DNA of 64,000 nucleotides from Dongshaea marina (GTDB lineage: Bacteria > Pseudomonadota > Gammaproteobacteria > Enterobacterales > Aeromonadaceae). The notes under the pieces are model-generated. The model saw nothing but the letters and a program-made list of their open reading frames with translations. It made no database searches and was not told the origin of the DNA. Positions 18,630 through 28,153 of the stretch are shown here, piece by piece. Position numbers and translations under genes: made by a program. Location: positions 2,803,658 through 2,867,657 of the forward strand of contig NZ_CP028897.1 in NCBI RefSeq assembly GCF_003072645.1. Reading direction: 5' to 3'. The first letter of the stretch is position 1. Each line of letters opens with the position of its first letter.

Positions 18630-19634
18630 TTATGAGGTCTGACGTTCTACCAACGCCAATGGAATTGTGACGCGAGATTCGGTTTGAGCCGAACCACGCA
18701 GCCGAACAAGCAGCTGCTCAACAGCTGTCTTGCCTTTAGAAAATACATCCTGATCGATTGTGCTCAGAGCTGGCACCATGTATTGGCAAGCTTCCAGGTT
18801 ATCGAAGCCGATCAGGGCCAGCTCTTCCGGGATCTTGTGTCCACGGGCGTTGAGATGGGCGGTGATACCAAACGCCACAATATCTGCAATCGCAAACACA
18901 GCCTGGATGTTGGGATCCTCCACCAGCTGATCGGCTATCTGCTTGCCCCCTTCGAAGCTAACCTCGGTGCAAAATCTCTGGGTCTCGCTATAGTCAACAC
19001 CCGCCTCTTTCAGGGCGCGCTGAAATCCACAAAAACGTAATCGGCTGACCTCTCCGGACAGATCGTCCCCCACAAAGGCGATCCCCTTGTAGCCCTTTTT
19101 GAGAAGATGACGGGTAGCCAGATAGCCCCCTAACTCATCGTCACTGCCCACCGAGATCGCATGTTGAAAGCCCTGGGGCTGGTGATCGATCAACACAAAG
19201 GGCAGATCCAATCGATCCACGGCACACAAGAGCTCGGTATTTTGCAGCCCCATCAACACCAGGGCATCCAGGTTGCGCTTACCCACCCATTCACACAGGT
19301 ACTCCTGGGCCGAAGCCTCATCCGGGCAGCTTCCCATCACCAGATCGTAGTCAGGCTCACGATTAAGAGCCGCGTCCATACCCGAAAGCAGGGTACTATA
19401 GAAGGGGTTACTCTGAAGGAGACCCTTGTTGAGGACAAAACCAATAAGGTGCGAGCGCTTGGTTGCCAGGGCTTTCGCCGCCAGGTTCGGCCGATAGTTC
19501 AGCTCCTGCATCACCTTCTCTACCTTCAGGCGAGTCGTCTCGCCGCAACGGGCCTTGCCGTTGATGATATAGGAGACGGTAGCCACAGATACTCCGGCTG
19601 CTTTTGCGATGTCGCGAATGGTAACCTTGCTCAA
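18630..19634 (-). CDS. LacI-family transcriptional repressor
   Basis: This LacI/GalR-type regulator is about 334 aa from TTG 19634. The frame is open to 19706, but the family begins right at the helix-turn-helix. GGAG lies five bases before TTG 19634, which gives SKVTIRDIAKAAGVSVATVS. The DNA-binding domain is followed by the hinge helix ELNYRPNLAAKALA and a periplasmic-binding-protein-like effector domain (residues about 60-330), which contains QAVFAIADIVAFG and ELALIGFDNLEACQYMVP. It stands between GH31 and the phosphoesterase. It probably controls the glucosidase/transporter genes in response to a disaccharide or sugar phosphate. Confidence 0.88.
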   Translation of the reverse strand: MSKVTIRDIAKAAGVSVATVSYIINGKARCGETTRLKVEKVMQELNYRPNLAAKALATKRSHLIGFVLNKGLLQSNPFYSTLLSGMDAALNREPDYDLVMGSCPDEASAQEYLCEWVGKRNLDALVLMGLQNTELLCAVDRLDLPFVLIDHQPQGFQHAISVGSDDELGGYLATRHLLKKGYKGIAFVGDDLSGEVSRLRFCGFQRALKEAGVDYSETQRFCTEVSFEGGKQIADQLVEDPNIQAVFAIADIVAFGITAHLNARGHKIPEELALIGFDNLEACQYMVPALSTIDQDVFSKGKTAVEQLLVRLRGSAQTESRVTIPLALVERQTS

Positions 19635-19880
19635 GGGAACTCCAAATGAAACGTTAACCGCTTCACTTTTATTCAATTGCCGGGGGGGATTCAAGTTCTT
19701 TGTCACGACAAATCATAAAATTTTGAACCCCTTCACATTCAGCGGGTCACAGTTCATGGTCACTTTGAATTTACCGTGACAAACGCCACAAAAAGAGAGG
19801 AAGATGGTGAAGAACTCATAAATCCTATCAGTTTCTTCATTGACCTCAGTCACTTATGCCAAGGGAGTAGCGTTAAGGCG

Positions 19881-21766
19881 ATGACATCCGAGATCCCATT
19901 ACTGATTGCCGGCCCGATCATCCGCCGCACCAGTCCTAGCCAACTCTGCCTATGGCTGGTTACAGCCAAGCCCTGCACACCGAGACTGGAGATTTTTCTG
20001 GCTAACCGGGATGCGCCGACCATGACCCTGGACCATCAGCAACTGCCAGTTGGCGAGCACGCCTATATCCAGCTGCTGAACTACCAGTTCGATGAGGCGA
20101 CACCTCTGCCCGAAGATGAGCGGATTGAGTATGATCTCAAGCTTAGCCATGACAGTGGCAGCAGCCTCATCTCTGAGTTACTCAAGGCAAGCCTCTATCC
20201 GGGCGAGCTGCGCCCCAATTTCGTCATCAAGCGCCACATCGATTCACTGCTGCATGGCTCCTGTCGTAAGCCCCACTATCCGAGCCCGGATGGATTGCTC
20301 AGGGTCGATGACAGAATCGCCCAATCCCTGGAACAGCCAAAGCAGCGTCCGGCTCTGCTGATGATGAGTGGCGATCAGATCTATGCCGATGATGTGGCCG
20401 GCCCGATGCTGGTTGCGATTCATCAGGTGATCGCGCGACTTAAGCTCTTTGCGGAAACCTGGCAGGGTGCACTACTTAATGACAGTGAATCCCTGTATGC
20501 CAGCCCTCTTTGTTACTATCAGCGCGAGGAGCTGCTGCCACACAACAAAGCCAATGAGGCATTGCGTGAGCGATTTTTTGGTGGCGTCTCCAAACCGATT
20601 TTTACCACGGACTCCGCCCATAACCACCTCATCAGCCTGGCCGAAGTGCTGGCGATGTATTTTCTTGTCTGGTCTCCCAGTCTGTGGGATGGAATCGATC
20701 TCAGTGCGCCGGACTCGCTCTCCACCGAACAGCTTAAGCTATATCGCGAAGAGCTTACGGCCATCGAAGCCTTTATTCCAAGCCTCAACCGGATACAGCG
20801 CTGCCTGAGCCATCTGCCTGTGTATATGATCTTTGATGATCACGACATCACGGATGACTGGAATCTGACCCGCAGCTGGGAGGAGAGCGCCTACAGCCAT
20901 CCCTTCTCCAGACGGATCATCGGCAATACCTTGATCGGTTACTACCTGTGCCAGGGCTGGGGAAATGATCCCGCGCCTTTTAGCAATACCCTGGCTCCCG
21001 AGGTTGCGCGCTTTTTGCAAGACCCAGACAGTCAGCGGCAAGACAAGCTAATCGATCAACTTCTGGAGTGGAGCCACTGGCACTACCAGCTGGAAACCAC
21101 CCCCAAACTGCTGGTGCTGGATACCCGAACCCAGCGCTGGCGCTCAGAAAGTAATGCAGCCAAACCGTCCGGCCTGATGGACTGGGAATCCCTATGCGCC
21201 CTGCAGCAGCAGCTGATGAATGAGCCTTCGGTGATCCTGGTCTCCCCCGCTCCTATCTTCGGTGCCAAACTAATTGAGGCGGTGCAGCGTACCCTCACCT
21301 ACTGTGGCCATGCCCTGGCGGTGGATGCCGAAAACTGGATGGCCCATCCGGGAGCAGCCAATGTGCTACTCAACATTTTTCAGCACCCTAAAACCCCGCA
21401 ACGCTTCACGATTCTCTCGGGAGATGTGCACTACTCTTTTGCTTACGATGTCAGCATTCGCCATCGCAAACATAGCCCCACCTGTGGCAGATCACCGCCA
21501 GCGGTTTTAAAAATGAATTCCCGAGAAAGCTGTTAACGGTCTTCGACTTTCTGAATCGCTGGCTCTACGCCAGCCACTCCCCGCTCAACTGGCTGACCAA
21601 GCGTAAAAGGATGCGGATCAAATCCCGACGCCTAGAGGGCCACAGCCCATTACGCCTGCTCAATGCCAGTGGGGTCGGTGAGGTTGTGTTTGACCCGGAT
21701 GGAACCCCACAGCATATTCGGGTGCTGACAGCCGAAGGCACAGAGGTTGAGTTTAAAGCGGGGTAA
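19881..21766 (+). CDS. PhoD-like metallophosphoesterase (one frameshift)
   Basis: This is a PhoD-like phosphatase or phosphodiesterase with a two-metal site. Motifs visible are DQIYADDVAG, MIFDDHDITDDWNLTRSWEE and SGDVHYSFAYDV, in the order of that superfamily. An N-terminal beta domain covers roughly residues 1-110. The frame is open from 19776, but ATG 19881 (MTSEIPLLIAGPIIRR, with AAGG upstream) fits the domain start better. Near the C-terminus the frame is lost. One C added at 21477-21480 continues HSPHLWQITASGFKNEF to a stop at 21764-21766, total 628 aa. There is no signal peptide, so a cytoplasmic location is likely. The substrate is unknown. Confidence 0.8.
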
Positions 21767-22224
21767 AGCTGCTGCGGCTCTCCCGGCGAGAGTCGCCTTG
21801 ATCTGAATAAATCAGGAATAAATATTCATCAAATAACCCGGGATGAGTTCACAAAATAAAATTAATAGATATCAATTCGTTATAGATAATGGCCGGGGAG
21901 TGCATCCTGGCTGGGTCGCTTGTTCCGGGGAGTCAATACTCAAAATGATATATTAACAACAAATGAGAAATCACTCGCGAAATCTACCATTCACGGTTGA
22001 CAGGAGCCAGCAGAATGGCAAGCTGTCGCTTCACATCGTAAACCAAGGAGTTGTCGTGTGAATCCCATCTGTCAACAGATCAGTTCATCTCCTCCCAGTC
22101 ACGCATAAATATGTAAGGGGTTGTGTGTTTTTACTCACTCCATTATAGTAGCCCCCTGCCCCGAACGGCTCGTCACAGATCACCGGGTTGGGCTATTTCT
22201 TCAAGCAACACAAAAGACACATTT
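21767..22224. other. 458-base intergenic region, no gene seen
   Basis: This is AT-rich DNA between the phosphoesterase and the antiporter. I see no open reading frame with a ribosome site, no strong terminator and no recognisable operator. It presumably holds the antiporter promoter. Confidence 0.4.
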
Positions 22225-23664
22225 ATGGATAAAAAGTTAGGCTTAGGTGCACTCATCTGTTTGATCATTGGATCCATGGTCGGTGCCGGCGTATTTAGCC
22301 TCCCACAAAATATCGCGGATCAGGCAGCCCCCGGGGCTGTTGCCATTGGCTGGCTCATCACTGGCGTCGGCATGCTCTGTTTGGCACTGGTCTACCAAAA
22401 CCTGTCGATTCGCCGTCCCGACCTCGATGGCGGGATCTTTACCTATGCCCAGGCAGGCTTTGGTGACTTTGTTGGCTTTAATGCCGCATGGGGCTACTGG
22501 ATCTGCCAGATGCTGGCCAATGTCTCTTATGTGGTGGTGGTCTTTAGTGCCATCAGCTATTTTACCGACTCCCCAGGACACGTACTGTTTGGCGACGGAA
22601 ATACCCTGCCGGCCATCGTCGCCGGTTCCGTCCTGATGTGGGCCCTGACCCTGCTGGTGCTGCGTGGGATCCATGTGGCAGCCATGGTCAATATAGTGAC
22701 CACAATCGCTAAGCTTATTCCCCTGATTGTATTCTGTATTGCGGTGATCCTGGCTTCGCACCTCAAAGAGTTCAGCTTCGACTTCTGGGGCAGCCAAACC
22801 CCGGGGCTGGGTAGTGTGATGGACCAGGTGAAGACCACCATGAAGGTCACCCTCTGGGTATTTATCGGGATTGAAGGGGCCGTGGTTGTTTCCGGACGGG
22901 CCCGTAAGCGAACCGATGTGGGTAAGGCCACCATTATCGCTTTTACCGGGGCCATCGCCATCTACATCATGGTGACCCTGTTCTCGTTTGGTGTGATGAG
23001 TCAGCCTGAGATCGCCCAGCTGAAAAACCCGTCTACGGCGCTTATTCTGCAAAAAATTGTCGGCCCTTGGGGAGCGATCTTAATCAACATCGGACTGGTG
23101 ATCTCGGTTTTGGGAGCTCTGCTAAGCTGGATCACCCTGACCGCCGAGGTTCCATACATTGCCGGTAAACAGGGCTTGTTTCCTCGCTGCTTCCAAAGAG
23201 AAAACGGCAATCGTGCCCCGACTGTCTCTCTGATCCTCTCCAGCTGCCTGGTTCAACTGTTCCTGATCATAGTGCTGTTTAAGAACAGCTCCTACCTGGC
23301 GCTGGTGAATATCACCACCTCGGCCGCCCTGGTTCCCTATGTCTTCTCCGGCGCTTACGGCCTGAAACTGGTTCTCAGCGGTGAGACCTATGACAAAGAC
23401 AGTGCAAGGCGGCGCCGTGCCCACCTGCTGATCGCAGGGATCGCAACCTTCTACGGAGTATGGCTGGTGTATGCGGCCGGTATCGAGTACCTGCTGCTGG
23501 CGACCCTGATGTACTTCCCCGGCGTCCTGGTCTATATGTGGTCGAATAAAGAGCATGGGCAACGCAAGCTCAAAATGGTTGAAAAAGTGATTTCGGTTGC
23601 CCTGTTTGGGTTTGCGATTATCGCCCTGCGGATGGTTCTCAACGGGCAGATCTCTTTAACCTGA
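22225..23664 (+). CDS. arcD: ArcD-like basic amino acid antiporter (APC family)
   Basis: This inner-membrane exchanger is 479 aa with about 12-13 helices. It begins DKKLGLGALICLIIGSMVGA, the conserved TM1 motif of the arginine/ornithine and related antiporters, then GVFSLPQNIADQAAPGAVAI. VWVFIGIEGAVVVSGRARKR in the middle is also characteristic of ArcD. ATG 22225 is preferred to the upstream in-frame ATG 22123, because the family starts here and the extension is low-complexity. No arcA/arcB/arcC genes are adjacent, so the exact pair exchanged (arginine/ornithine, lysine/cadaverine or other) is uncertain. A strong terminator follows. Confidence 0.82.
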   Translation: MDKKLGLGALICLIIGSMVGAGVFSLPQNIADQAAPGAVAIGWLITGVGMLCLALVYQNLSIRRPDLDGGIFTYAQAGFGDFVGFNAAWGYWICQMLANVSYVVVVFSAISYFTDSPGHVLFGDGNTLPAIVAGSVLMWALTLLVLRGIHVAAMVNIVTTIAKLIPLIVFCIAVILASHLKEFSFDFWGSQTPGLGSVMDQVKTTMKVTLWVFIGIEGAVVVSGRARKRTDVGKATIIAFTGAIAIYIMVTLFSFGVMSQPEIAQLKNPSTALILQKIVGPWGAILINIGLVISVLGALLSWITLTAEVPYIAGKQGLFPRCFQRENGNRAPTVSLILSSCLVQLFLIIVLFKNSSYLALVNITTSAALVPYVFSGAYGLKLVLSGETYDKDSARRRRAHLLIAGIATFYGVWLVYAAGIEYLLLATLMYFPGVLVYMWSNKEHGQRKLKMVEKVISVALFGFAIIALRMVLNGQISLT

Positions 23665-23670
23665 TGGTAA

Positions 23671-23697
23671 AAAAGGGGGCTTGATAAGCCCCCTTTT
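23671..23697. terminator. Bidirectional terminator after arcD
   Basis: AAAAGGGGGCTT and AAGCCCCCTTTT pair perfectly around a 3-nt loop. A-rich and T-rich flanks make it work on both strands. It separates arcD from the convergent small gene at 23718. Confidence 0.9.
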
Positions 23698-23717
23698 CAT
23701 TTTGAAAACTGATTGGA

Positions 23718-23852
23718 TTAGCGTGTCCGGCGACCCGGTTCACTCCTGGTCTGGACACGCCTTGTGTGACTGAGCTTCTCGCCCCTCTTATAGGCCTCTT
23801 TGAGTAAAGAGACCAGCTCAATCTTCTGTAAATCTTGCTGAGTCTGTTTCAT
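23718..23852 (-). CDS. Small basic protein, 44 aa, hypothetical
   Basis: I do not recognise this product. From ATG 23852 it reads MKQTQQDLQKIELVSLLKEA and ends in a strongly basic tail with several Arg (HTRRVQTRSEPGRRTR). AAGGGA stands seven bases before the ATG. The longer frame to 23996 is unlikely to be used. It ends beside a bidirectional terminator shared with arcD, which fits a genuine convergent gene. The positive charge suggests contact with nucleic acid or ribosome, but that is speculation. Confidence 0.55.
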   Translation of the reverse strand: MKQTQQDLQKIELVSLLKEAYKRGEKLSHTRRVQTRSEPGRRTR

Positions 23853-24148
23853 ACAAATCCCTTTCGTAATCGTTCGGGCTATCCTGCCAAAAAAAAATCT
23901 CCCTGTCACTCCCTGATAACAATTAATTAACCTGGCAATTGAAGAAGCATAAAACCCATAAATTAATGATGGATATTGTGGGTGTTTTACCATCAATCCG
24001 TCATCTATCTCACATTTTCATCCTATTAACAATTGATCACAATATCCTCTCACCGCTACAATGCGCCGCCTCCCCAAGAAACATTTATGTAACATCATGA
24101 TTTGTTGCGGGGGCGAAGTTAAATCAACAATAATTTTAGGGGATTTTC

Positions 24149-24987
24149 ATGCAGGTACGGATTGTCGATTGCCAGTCAGCAACAGCAGCCACGGACTTTG
24201 CTGCATCGCTCAGAGAAACAGGTTTTGCCGTTGTCAAAAATCACGGTATCTCATTTGAACTGGTCCAGGGATCTATGATGAGTGGCTGAGCTTTTTCCAG
24301 AGTGATGCCAAACTGGGTTACCCGTTTGATAAACAAAAACACGATGGCTACTTCCCACCCGAAGTCTCCGAAACAGCCAAGGGACATAGCCAGAAAGATA
24401 TCAAGGAGTATTACCACATCTTCTCCTGGGGACGCTATCCGAGCGAAGTCAGTGACAAGGCGCAGCAACTTCAGCTGCAGTCCACCGAACTGGCAAGCAA
24501 ACTGCTGCAGTGGCTCGAAGAGGCGACTCCGGATTCAATTCGCAGCCAACTCTCGGAGCCCCTGTCACAGATGATCCAGGGAAGCGAACGCAGCCTGCAG
24601 CGGATCCTGCACTACCCTCCGATGACCGGAAGTGAAGAGCCCGGAGCCATCCGTGCCGCGGCCCATGGTGATATCAACCTGTTGACGGTTCTTCCCTCCT
24701 CCAATGAGCCCGGACTCCAGGTCAAGCCCCTGGGCCAGGATTGGCTGGATGTTCCCTGTGAGCCAGACACCCTGGTGATCAACGCAGGTGATATGCTGGA
24801 GGAAGCGACCGGTGGTTACTATCCATCGACCCTGCATCGGGTGATCAACCCATCCAGCGAACGCTCGCAAAACTCGCGGCTGACCGCTCCCCTGTTTCTT
24901 CATCCTCGCCCGGATGTGGTGCTCTCGAAGCGTCACACCGCCGAGAGCTATCTCGATGAGCGGCTGACCGAGCTGGGAGTAAAGTAA
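24149..24987 (+). CDS. 2-oxoglutarate/Fe(II)-dependent oxygenase (one frameshift)
   Basis: This is a member of the isopenicillin N synthase-like oxygenases. The N-terminal cap reads MQVRIVDCQSATAATDFAAS and FAVVKNHGIS. The iron site is seen as AHGDINLLTVL (His and Asp of HxD) and LHRVINP (second His), with the 2-oxoglutarate Arg in NSRLTAPLFLHPRPD. The frame breaks after ELVQ. One G added to the G3 run at 24268-24270 gives GIYDEWLSFF and a 279-aa protein. ATG 24149 is supported by AGGGGA upstream. The substrate is unknown, and no biosynthetic neighbours are present. A long hairpin follows the stop. Confidence 0.82.
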
Positions 24988-24998
24988 CTCCGTCGAAT

Positions 24999-25045
24999 GA
25001 GTCATCAGGCCCCGGCTCCAGCCAGGGTCCTGATGACTCTGTTTA
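24999..25045 (+). terminator. Terminator after the oxygenase gene
   Basis: GAGTCATCAGG (24999-25009) pairs perfectly with CCTGATGACTC (25029-25039), followed by TGTTTATAACTT. The inner part CGGCTCCAGCC adds a further small stem. It lies 11 bases after the oxygenase stop. Confidence 0.7.
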
Positions 25046-25173
25046 TAACTTCCCGGTCTACCTCATGCAAAACAAGTCTTGCGAACTTTGCTTACTCCCA
25101 TGTATCCTCGCGCCCTTCGTCGTGTGTCCTCAGGCACCAGACCCTTCACTGATTGATTGGAAGATAAAAAGAG

Positions 25174-25698
25174 ATGTCCCGTAAACCGACCTCTATTGAG
25201 CAAACCACCGAGCGCGTCATCTTTGCCAGCCGCTGGTTGCAGGCCCCCATGTACCTGGTGATGCTGCTGATCCTGTTTGCCTTTGTCTATTTTGCTTTTG
25301 CAGATGTCTATAGCCTGTTTCGGCATCTTGGAAGTATCACCGAAGAAGATCTCATTATCACCTCTTTGACCCTGGCGGATCTCATCCTCATCGCCAACCT
25401 CATCGTAATTATCGTGATCAGTGGCTATGAAAATTTCGTCTCGCGGCTGGATCTGGAACATCAGGAAGGAGAGCCAACCTGGCTTAAAAAGATCAGTCCG
25501 ACCGGGGTTAAAATCAAAATAGCGGCCTCCATTGTGGCCATCTCATCGATTCAGCTGCTTAAGGTTTATTTTGAAACCTCGACTCACGCCAAAGCGATCG
25601 ATACCCGATTATTACAATGGACGGTGATTATTCACATCACCTTTATCCTGTCGGCGCTGCTGCTAACGGTAATGAGCTGGGTGGAGAAAAGGATCTAG
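25174..25698 (+). CDS. yqhA: YqhA-family (UPF0114) membrane protein
   Basis: This 174-aa inner-membrane protein of the UPF0114 family has four likely helices. The first is around APMYLVMLLILFAFVYFA (residues 24-41), then LADLILIANLIVIIVISG, a helix near KIAASIVAISSIQLL, and LLQWTVIIHITFILSALLL. The conserved start TTERVIFASRWLQAPMY is typical. The biochemical function of the family is not established. ATG 25174 opens the gene. Its stop codon TAG is also the first part of the CTAGAAC end of the repeat at 25695, so the repeat abuts or forms the end of this gene. Confidence 0.88.
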   Translation: MSRKPTSIEQTTERVIFASRWLQAPMYLVMLLILFAFVYFAFADVYSLFRHLGSITEEDLIITSLTLADLILIANLIVIIVISGYENFVSRLDLEHQEGEPTWLKKISPTGVKIKIAASIVAISSIQLLKVYFETSTHAKAIDTRLLQWTVIIHITFILSALLLTVMSWVEKRI

Positions 25699-26081
25699 AA
25701 CATTTTCTCCATAAATGGGGTTAATGCTATGTTTAATCTCTGGCTTTGCAGACTGACTCGCAATGCCGATTATCATCCATGATAATCCTTACCAGTTCGG
25801 TCTCCCTGCCTCTCGCTTTGTTGCGATGCAACGACGCCCCTGGTGCTCTACTGCAGCGGGTATCTTCCCTGATACTCGCCTCCAGTTCAGCGATATCCAT
25901 CCATGGATATCTATCCCAGTTCGGCATCCTGCCTCTCGTTCAGTTGCTTCACAACTTCACCCTGCTTCTCGTTTCGCGGCTTTGCAGCAACACCCTTGCT
26001 GCAGAGGGTCAGCTTAGCAAAGCCAGAAATTCTTTATCTCAGGCCAAAGTGATGACCCGGGTTAGTCCGAAAGTGCTCTAA
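25695..26081. repeat. Expanded hairpin-module repeat (MITE-like), copy 2
   Basis: The element has ends CTAGAACATTTTC and the complement of TTAGAGCACTTTCGG. A further inner inverted pair is TCTGGCTTTGC and GCAAAGCCAGA. Between them lie hairpins with different but self-complementary stems: GATTATCATCCATGATAATC (25768-25787), GATATCCATCCATGGATATC (25892-25911), a GGTATC/GATAC stem near 25859-25876, and GCAGCAA/TTGCTGC (25984-26002). They are separated by repeats of CCAGTTCGG and GCCTCTCG. On the minus strand the loops expose GGA. No protein is encoded. Confidence 0.75.
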
Positions 26082-26205
26082 GGCGCTGAGACATGCCCGA
26101 TAACTCTCCCTTTTGGGGAGGAAAGTGCAGGCTTTTCGTCATTTGATCGACAAAGAGGCATGTGTAAATATGCGTCATACCTTGGACAAAGTAGTCAAAT
26201 GATTC

Positions 26206-26745
26206 ATGAACCCAGCTCAATTAAATATTCGGGAAACCAATGCTGACGATCACCCGCTGATCCGACAGATCCATGAAGATGCCTTTGGTGAGCCCGAAGG
26301 TAAAACCATCGCCCAGCTTGCCTGTGACATGCTGAATGATGAGACGGCTAAACCATTGCTCTCTTTAATTGCTCACAGAGATAACAGGCCGGTTGGCCAC
26401 ATACTGTTTAGCAACGTCACCATTGAGGGGCATGAGCAACAATCCGTATTTATCCTTGCCCCACTCGCCGTCTCAAAAGAGTGCCAACATCAGGGCATTG
26501 GTGGCCAATTGATTCAGCAGGGTTTACAGCGACTGAAAGAACGTGATGCAGATATTGTGATTGTGCTGGGCGATCCAAACTACTATGGCCGATTCGGCTT
26601 CGGTGGCTCTCATCATATACAAGCGCCTCACCCTCTGGCTTACCCACAAGCCTGGCTCGCTTCAGAGCTCAAACCAGGCGCTCTGAACACTGCTGTTGGG
26701 ATTGCTCGCTGTGCGGACGCTTTGAGTGACCCGGAGTATTGGTGA
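26206..26745 (+). CDS. GNAT acetyltransferase, YhbS-like
   Basis: This N-acetyltransferase has 179 aa. The acetyl-CoA motif is ECQHQGIGGQLIQQGLQRLK near residue 90, preceded by the beta4 strand FILAPLAVS. The C-terminal part VLGDPNYYGRFGF is typical of the YhbS/YjhQ-like subgroup. Start ATG 26206 gives a family-like N-terminus (LNIRETNADDHPLIRQIHED). The acceptor substrate is unknown. It is flanked by the repeat element upstream and a convergent DUF1007 gene downstream, with a shared hairpin between. Confidence 0.85.
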   Translation: MNPAQLNIRETNADDHPLIRQIHEDAFGEPEGKTIAQLACDMLNDETAKPLLSLIAHRDNRPVGHILFSNVTIEGHEQQSVFILAPLAVSKECQHQGIGGQLIQQGLQRLKERDADIVIVLGDPNYYGRFGFGGSHHIQAPHPLAYPQAWLASELKPGALNTAVGIARCADALSDPEYW

Positions 26746-26775
26746 CAATCTCTTTATGTCCCGTAAAAGAGATTG
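26746..26775. terminator. Hairpin between convergent genes
   Basis: CAATCTCTTTA (26746-26756) and TAAAAGAGATTG (26764-26775) form a stem with one bulge, immediately after the GNAT stop and before the DUF1007 stop. It is a probable bidirectional terminator. Confidence 0.55.
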
Positions 26776-26815
26776 TTGGTGACTGATTCTACAGCCAGTT
26801 TTTTCGGGTCGCGGC

Positions 26816-27448
26816 TCAGCAATCCAGTACCACCCGCTCTGCGAAATATCGCCCCAGACTCTGATCCGATTGTTGATTTGCGTCCAGAGAAGAGGCATAG
26901 GCGACGAGCTTAGGATCGGGATCAGCGGGGATCCGCTTGATATGACAGAGCTTTTGTAAGGAGGGATTTAATTGGATATCTTTCCCTGTGGCATAACTCA
27001 TATCGACATAGTAGCCCGGCTCATAGATCTGTAGCTCGACGCTCTTGCCCTGCATCGCCATGGGATGAGCGAGTGGCAGGGTAAAGCTCAGCGCTAACCT
27101 GTGATCTTGATAGGTGAGCTGTGGGTTAGTGGCCAGGCGATATTTCACTGGCTTCCCCTGGTCATACAGGTAACTGAAGTAGTGATCATTGCTCATATTA
27201 CCGACCATAAAATCTGCGAGCTTTTTGAGGGTCTGCGCTCGGTGCTCCGGCGTAAGATCCTCTCCATCCAGAGTGTAAGCCGAGGTCATCTCATCAAACA
27301 CCCAGGTATAGTGCAGGGCGGTCAGCTTGCCCTGTGGGCTGCCAATAAACCGGGTGTGAAGCTCAATCCATGAGTGGGGATGCGCTTCCCCATAGCCGCT
27401 CATTACAAGAAGCGCTATCGGCATTATGAGTTTTATGGCCTTATTCAA
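26816..27448 (-). CDS. DUF1007-family periplasmic protein
   Basis: This exported 210-aa protein of the DUF1007 family is often found beside zinc or nickel/cobalt uptake genes. A signal peptide (IKLIMPIALLVMSGYGEA) is followed by HPHSWIELHTRF, a metal-binding-looking histidine motif at the mature N-terminus. Translation appears to start at TTG 27448, since GGGGGAGG lies four to five bases upstream and no better start exists. It precedes the zur-znu genes on the same strand but is separated by about 245 bases, so co-regulation by zinc is plausible but not shown. Confidence 0.8.
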   Translation of the reverse strand: MNKAIKLIMPIALLVMSGYGEAHPHSWIELHTRFIGSPQGKLTALHYTWVFDEMTSAYTLDGEDLTPEHRAQTLKKLADFMVGNMSNDHYFSYLYDQGKPVKYRLATNPQLTYQDHRLALSFTLPLAHPMAMQGKSVELQIYEPGYYVDMSYATGKDIQLNPSLQKLCHIKRIPADPDPKLVAYASSLDANQQSDQSLGRYFAERVVLDC

Positions 27449-27694
27449 GCTGCCTCCCCCTCAATCTTTTTATTTCACATCAAGGAGATACGAATGATGA
27501 GCTCCATCGACCTGAATAGGTGATCGAACTATAGCTGACTTTGAGTTAGGTTAACCTGTCCTGTAAAAACTATCTATCGGATCTTCTTGTACAGGCCCTC
27601 CCGCCCGGAGGAGAATACCGATGGCTTTATATCACTTAACTCTGCAAAGCATCTGATAGCCGAGAGTCAGATTTAATGGATATTGCAACAGGTA

Positions 27695-28153
27695 TCATGC
27701 ACCAGCGGAGCACTCATCACAGACACAATTAAGCTCAAGTTGTGGACTCACCAGCTGGAAGTTAGCTTGCTCCACATCATGTTTTAACTCTTCTTCTGTA
27801 ATCTTCCCAAGGCTTATCTCTTTGACCCTCTGGCATTTTCCACAAATCAAAAACAGTGGAACCTCATGGGAGTGGCTACAGCTAATATGACAACAGGCGA
27901 CATACTTGTTGGCCAGGTTTAATTTATGGACAAGTTGCTGCTGCTGCAAGAACTCTAATATCCGATAGACAGACATGGCCGGTATCACTTCACCAAGCTC
28001 CTGCTGACAGAAGTCGACCAGTTCATAAGCAGACATGGCTTTTTCACAGAGCAATAACCCGGATAACACCAGTTTTCGTTTACTGGTTAAGCGTCCCCCA
28101 TTATTCCGACACTTTTGCTCTGCATGCTCCAGGGCTTTTTGCACGCGGTTCAT
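27695..28153 (-). CDS. zur: Zinc uptake regulator Zur (Fur family)
   Basis: This 152-aa Fur-family repressor senses zinc. The N-terminal winged helix includes LTSKRKLVLSGLLLCEKAMS and PAMSVYRILEFLQQQQLVHK. The dimerisation domain has HSHEVPLFLICGKCQRVKE and ends with CVCDEC, giving the two CxxC pairs of the structural zinc site. It is the last gene of the overlapping znuC-znuB-orf-zur cluster; its ATG overlaps the stop of the preceding small ORF (ATGA). It presumably binds the palindrome between znuC and znuA. Confidence 0.9.
   Translation of the reverse strand: MNRVQKALEHAEQKCRNNGGRLTSKRKLVLSGLLLCEKAMSAYELVDFCQQELGEVIPAMSVYRILEFLQQQQLVHKLNLANKYVACCHISCSHSHEVPLFLICGKCQRVKEISLGKITEEELKHDVEQANFQLVSPQLELNCVCDECSAGA

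Noticed and set aside
22243-23052. 269-codon open frame on the minus strand
   Set aside because: Lies wholly inside arcD in antisense. Its His- and Gly-rich composition is that of a shadow frame.
25740-26010. Regularly spaced hairpins suggesting a CRISPR array
   Set aside because: The stems differ from each other, spacing is irregular, no identical repeat of 23-40 bases recurs, and no cas genes are present.
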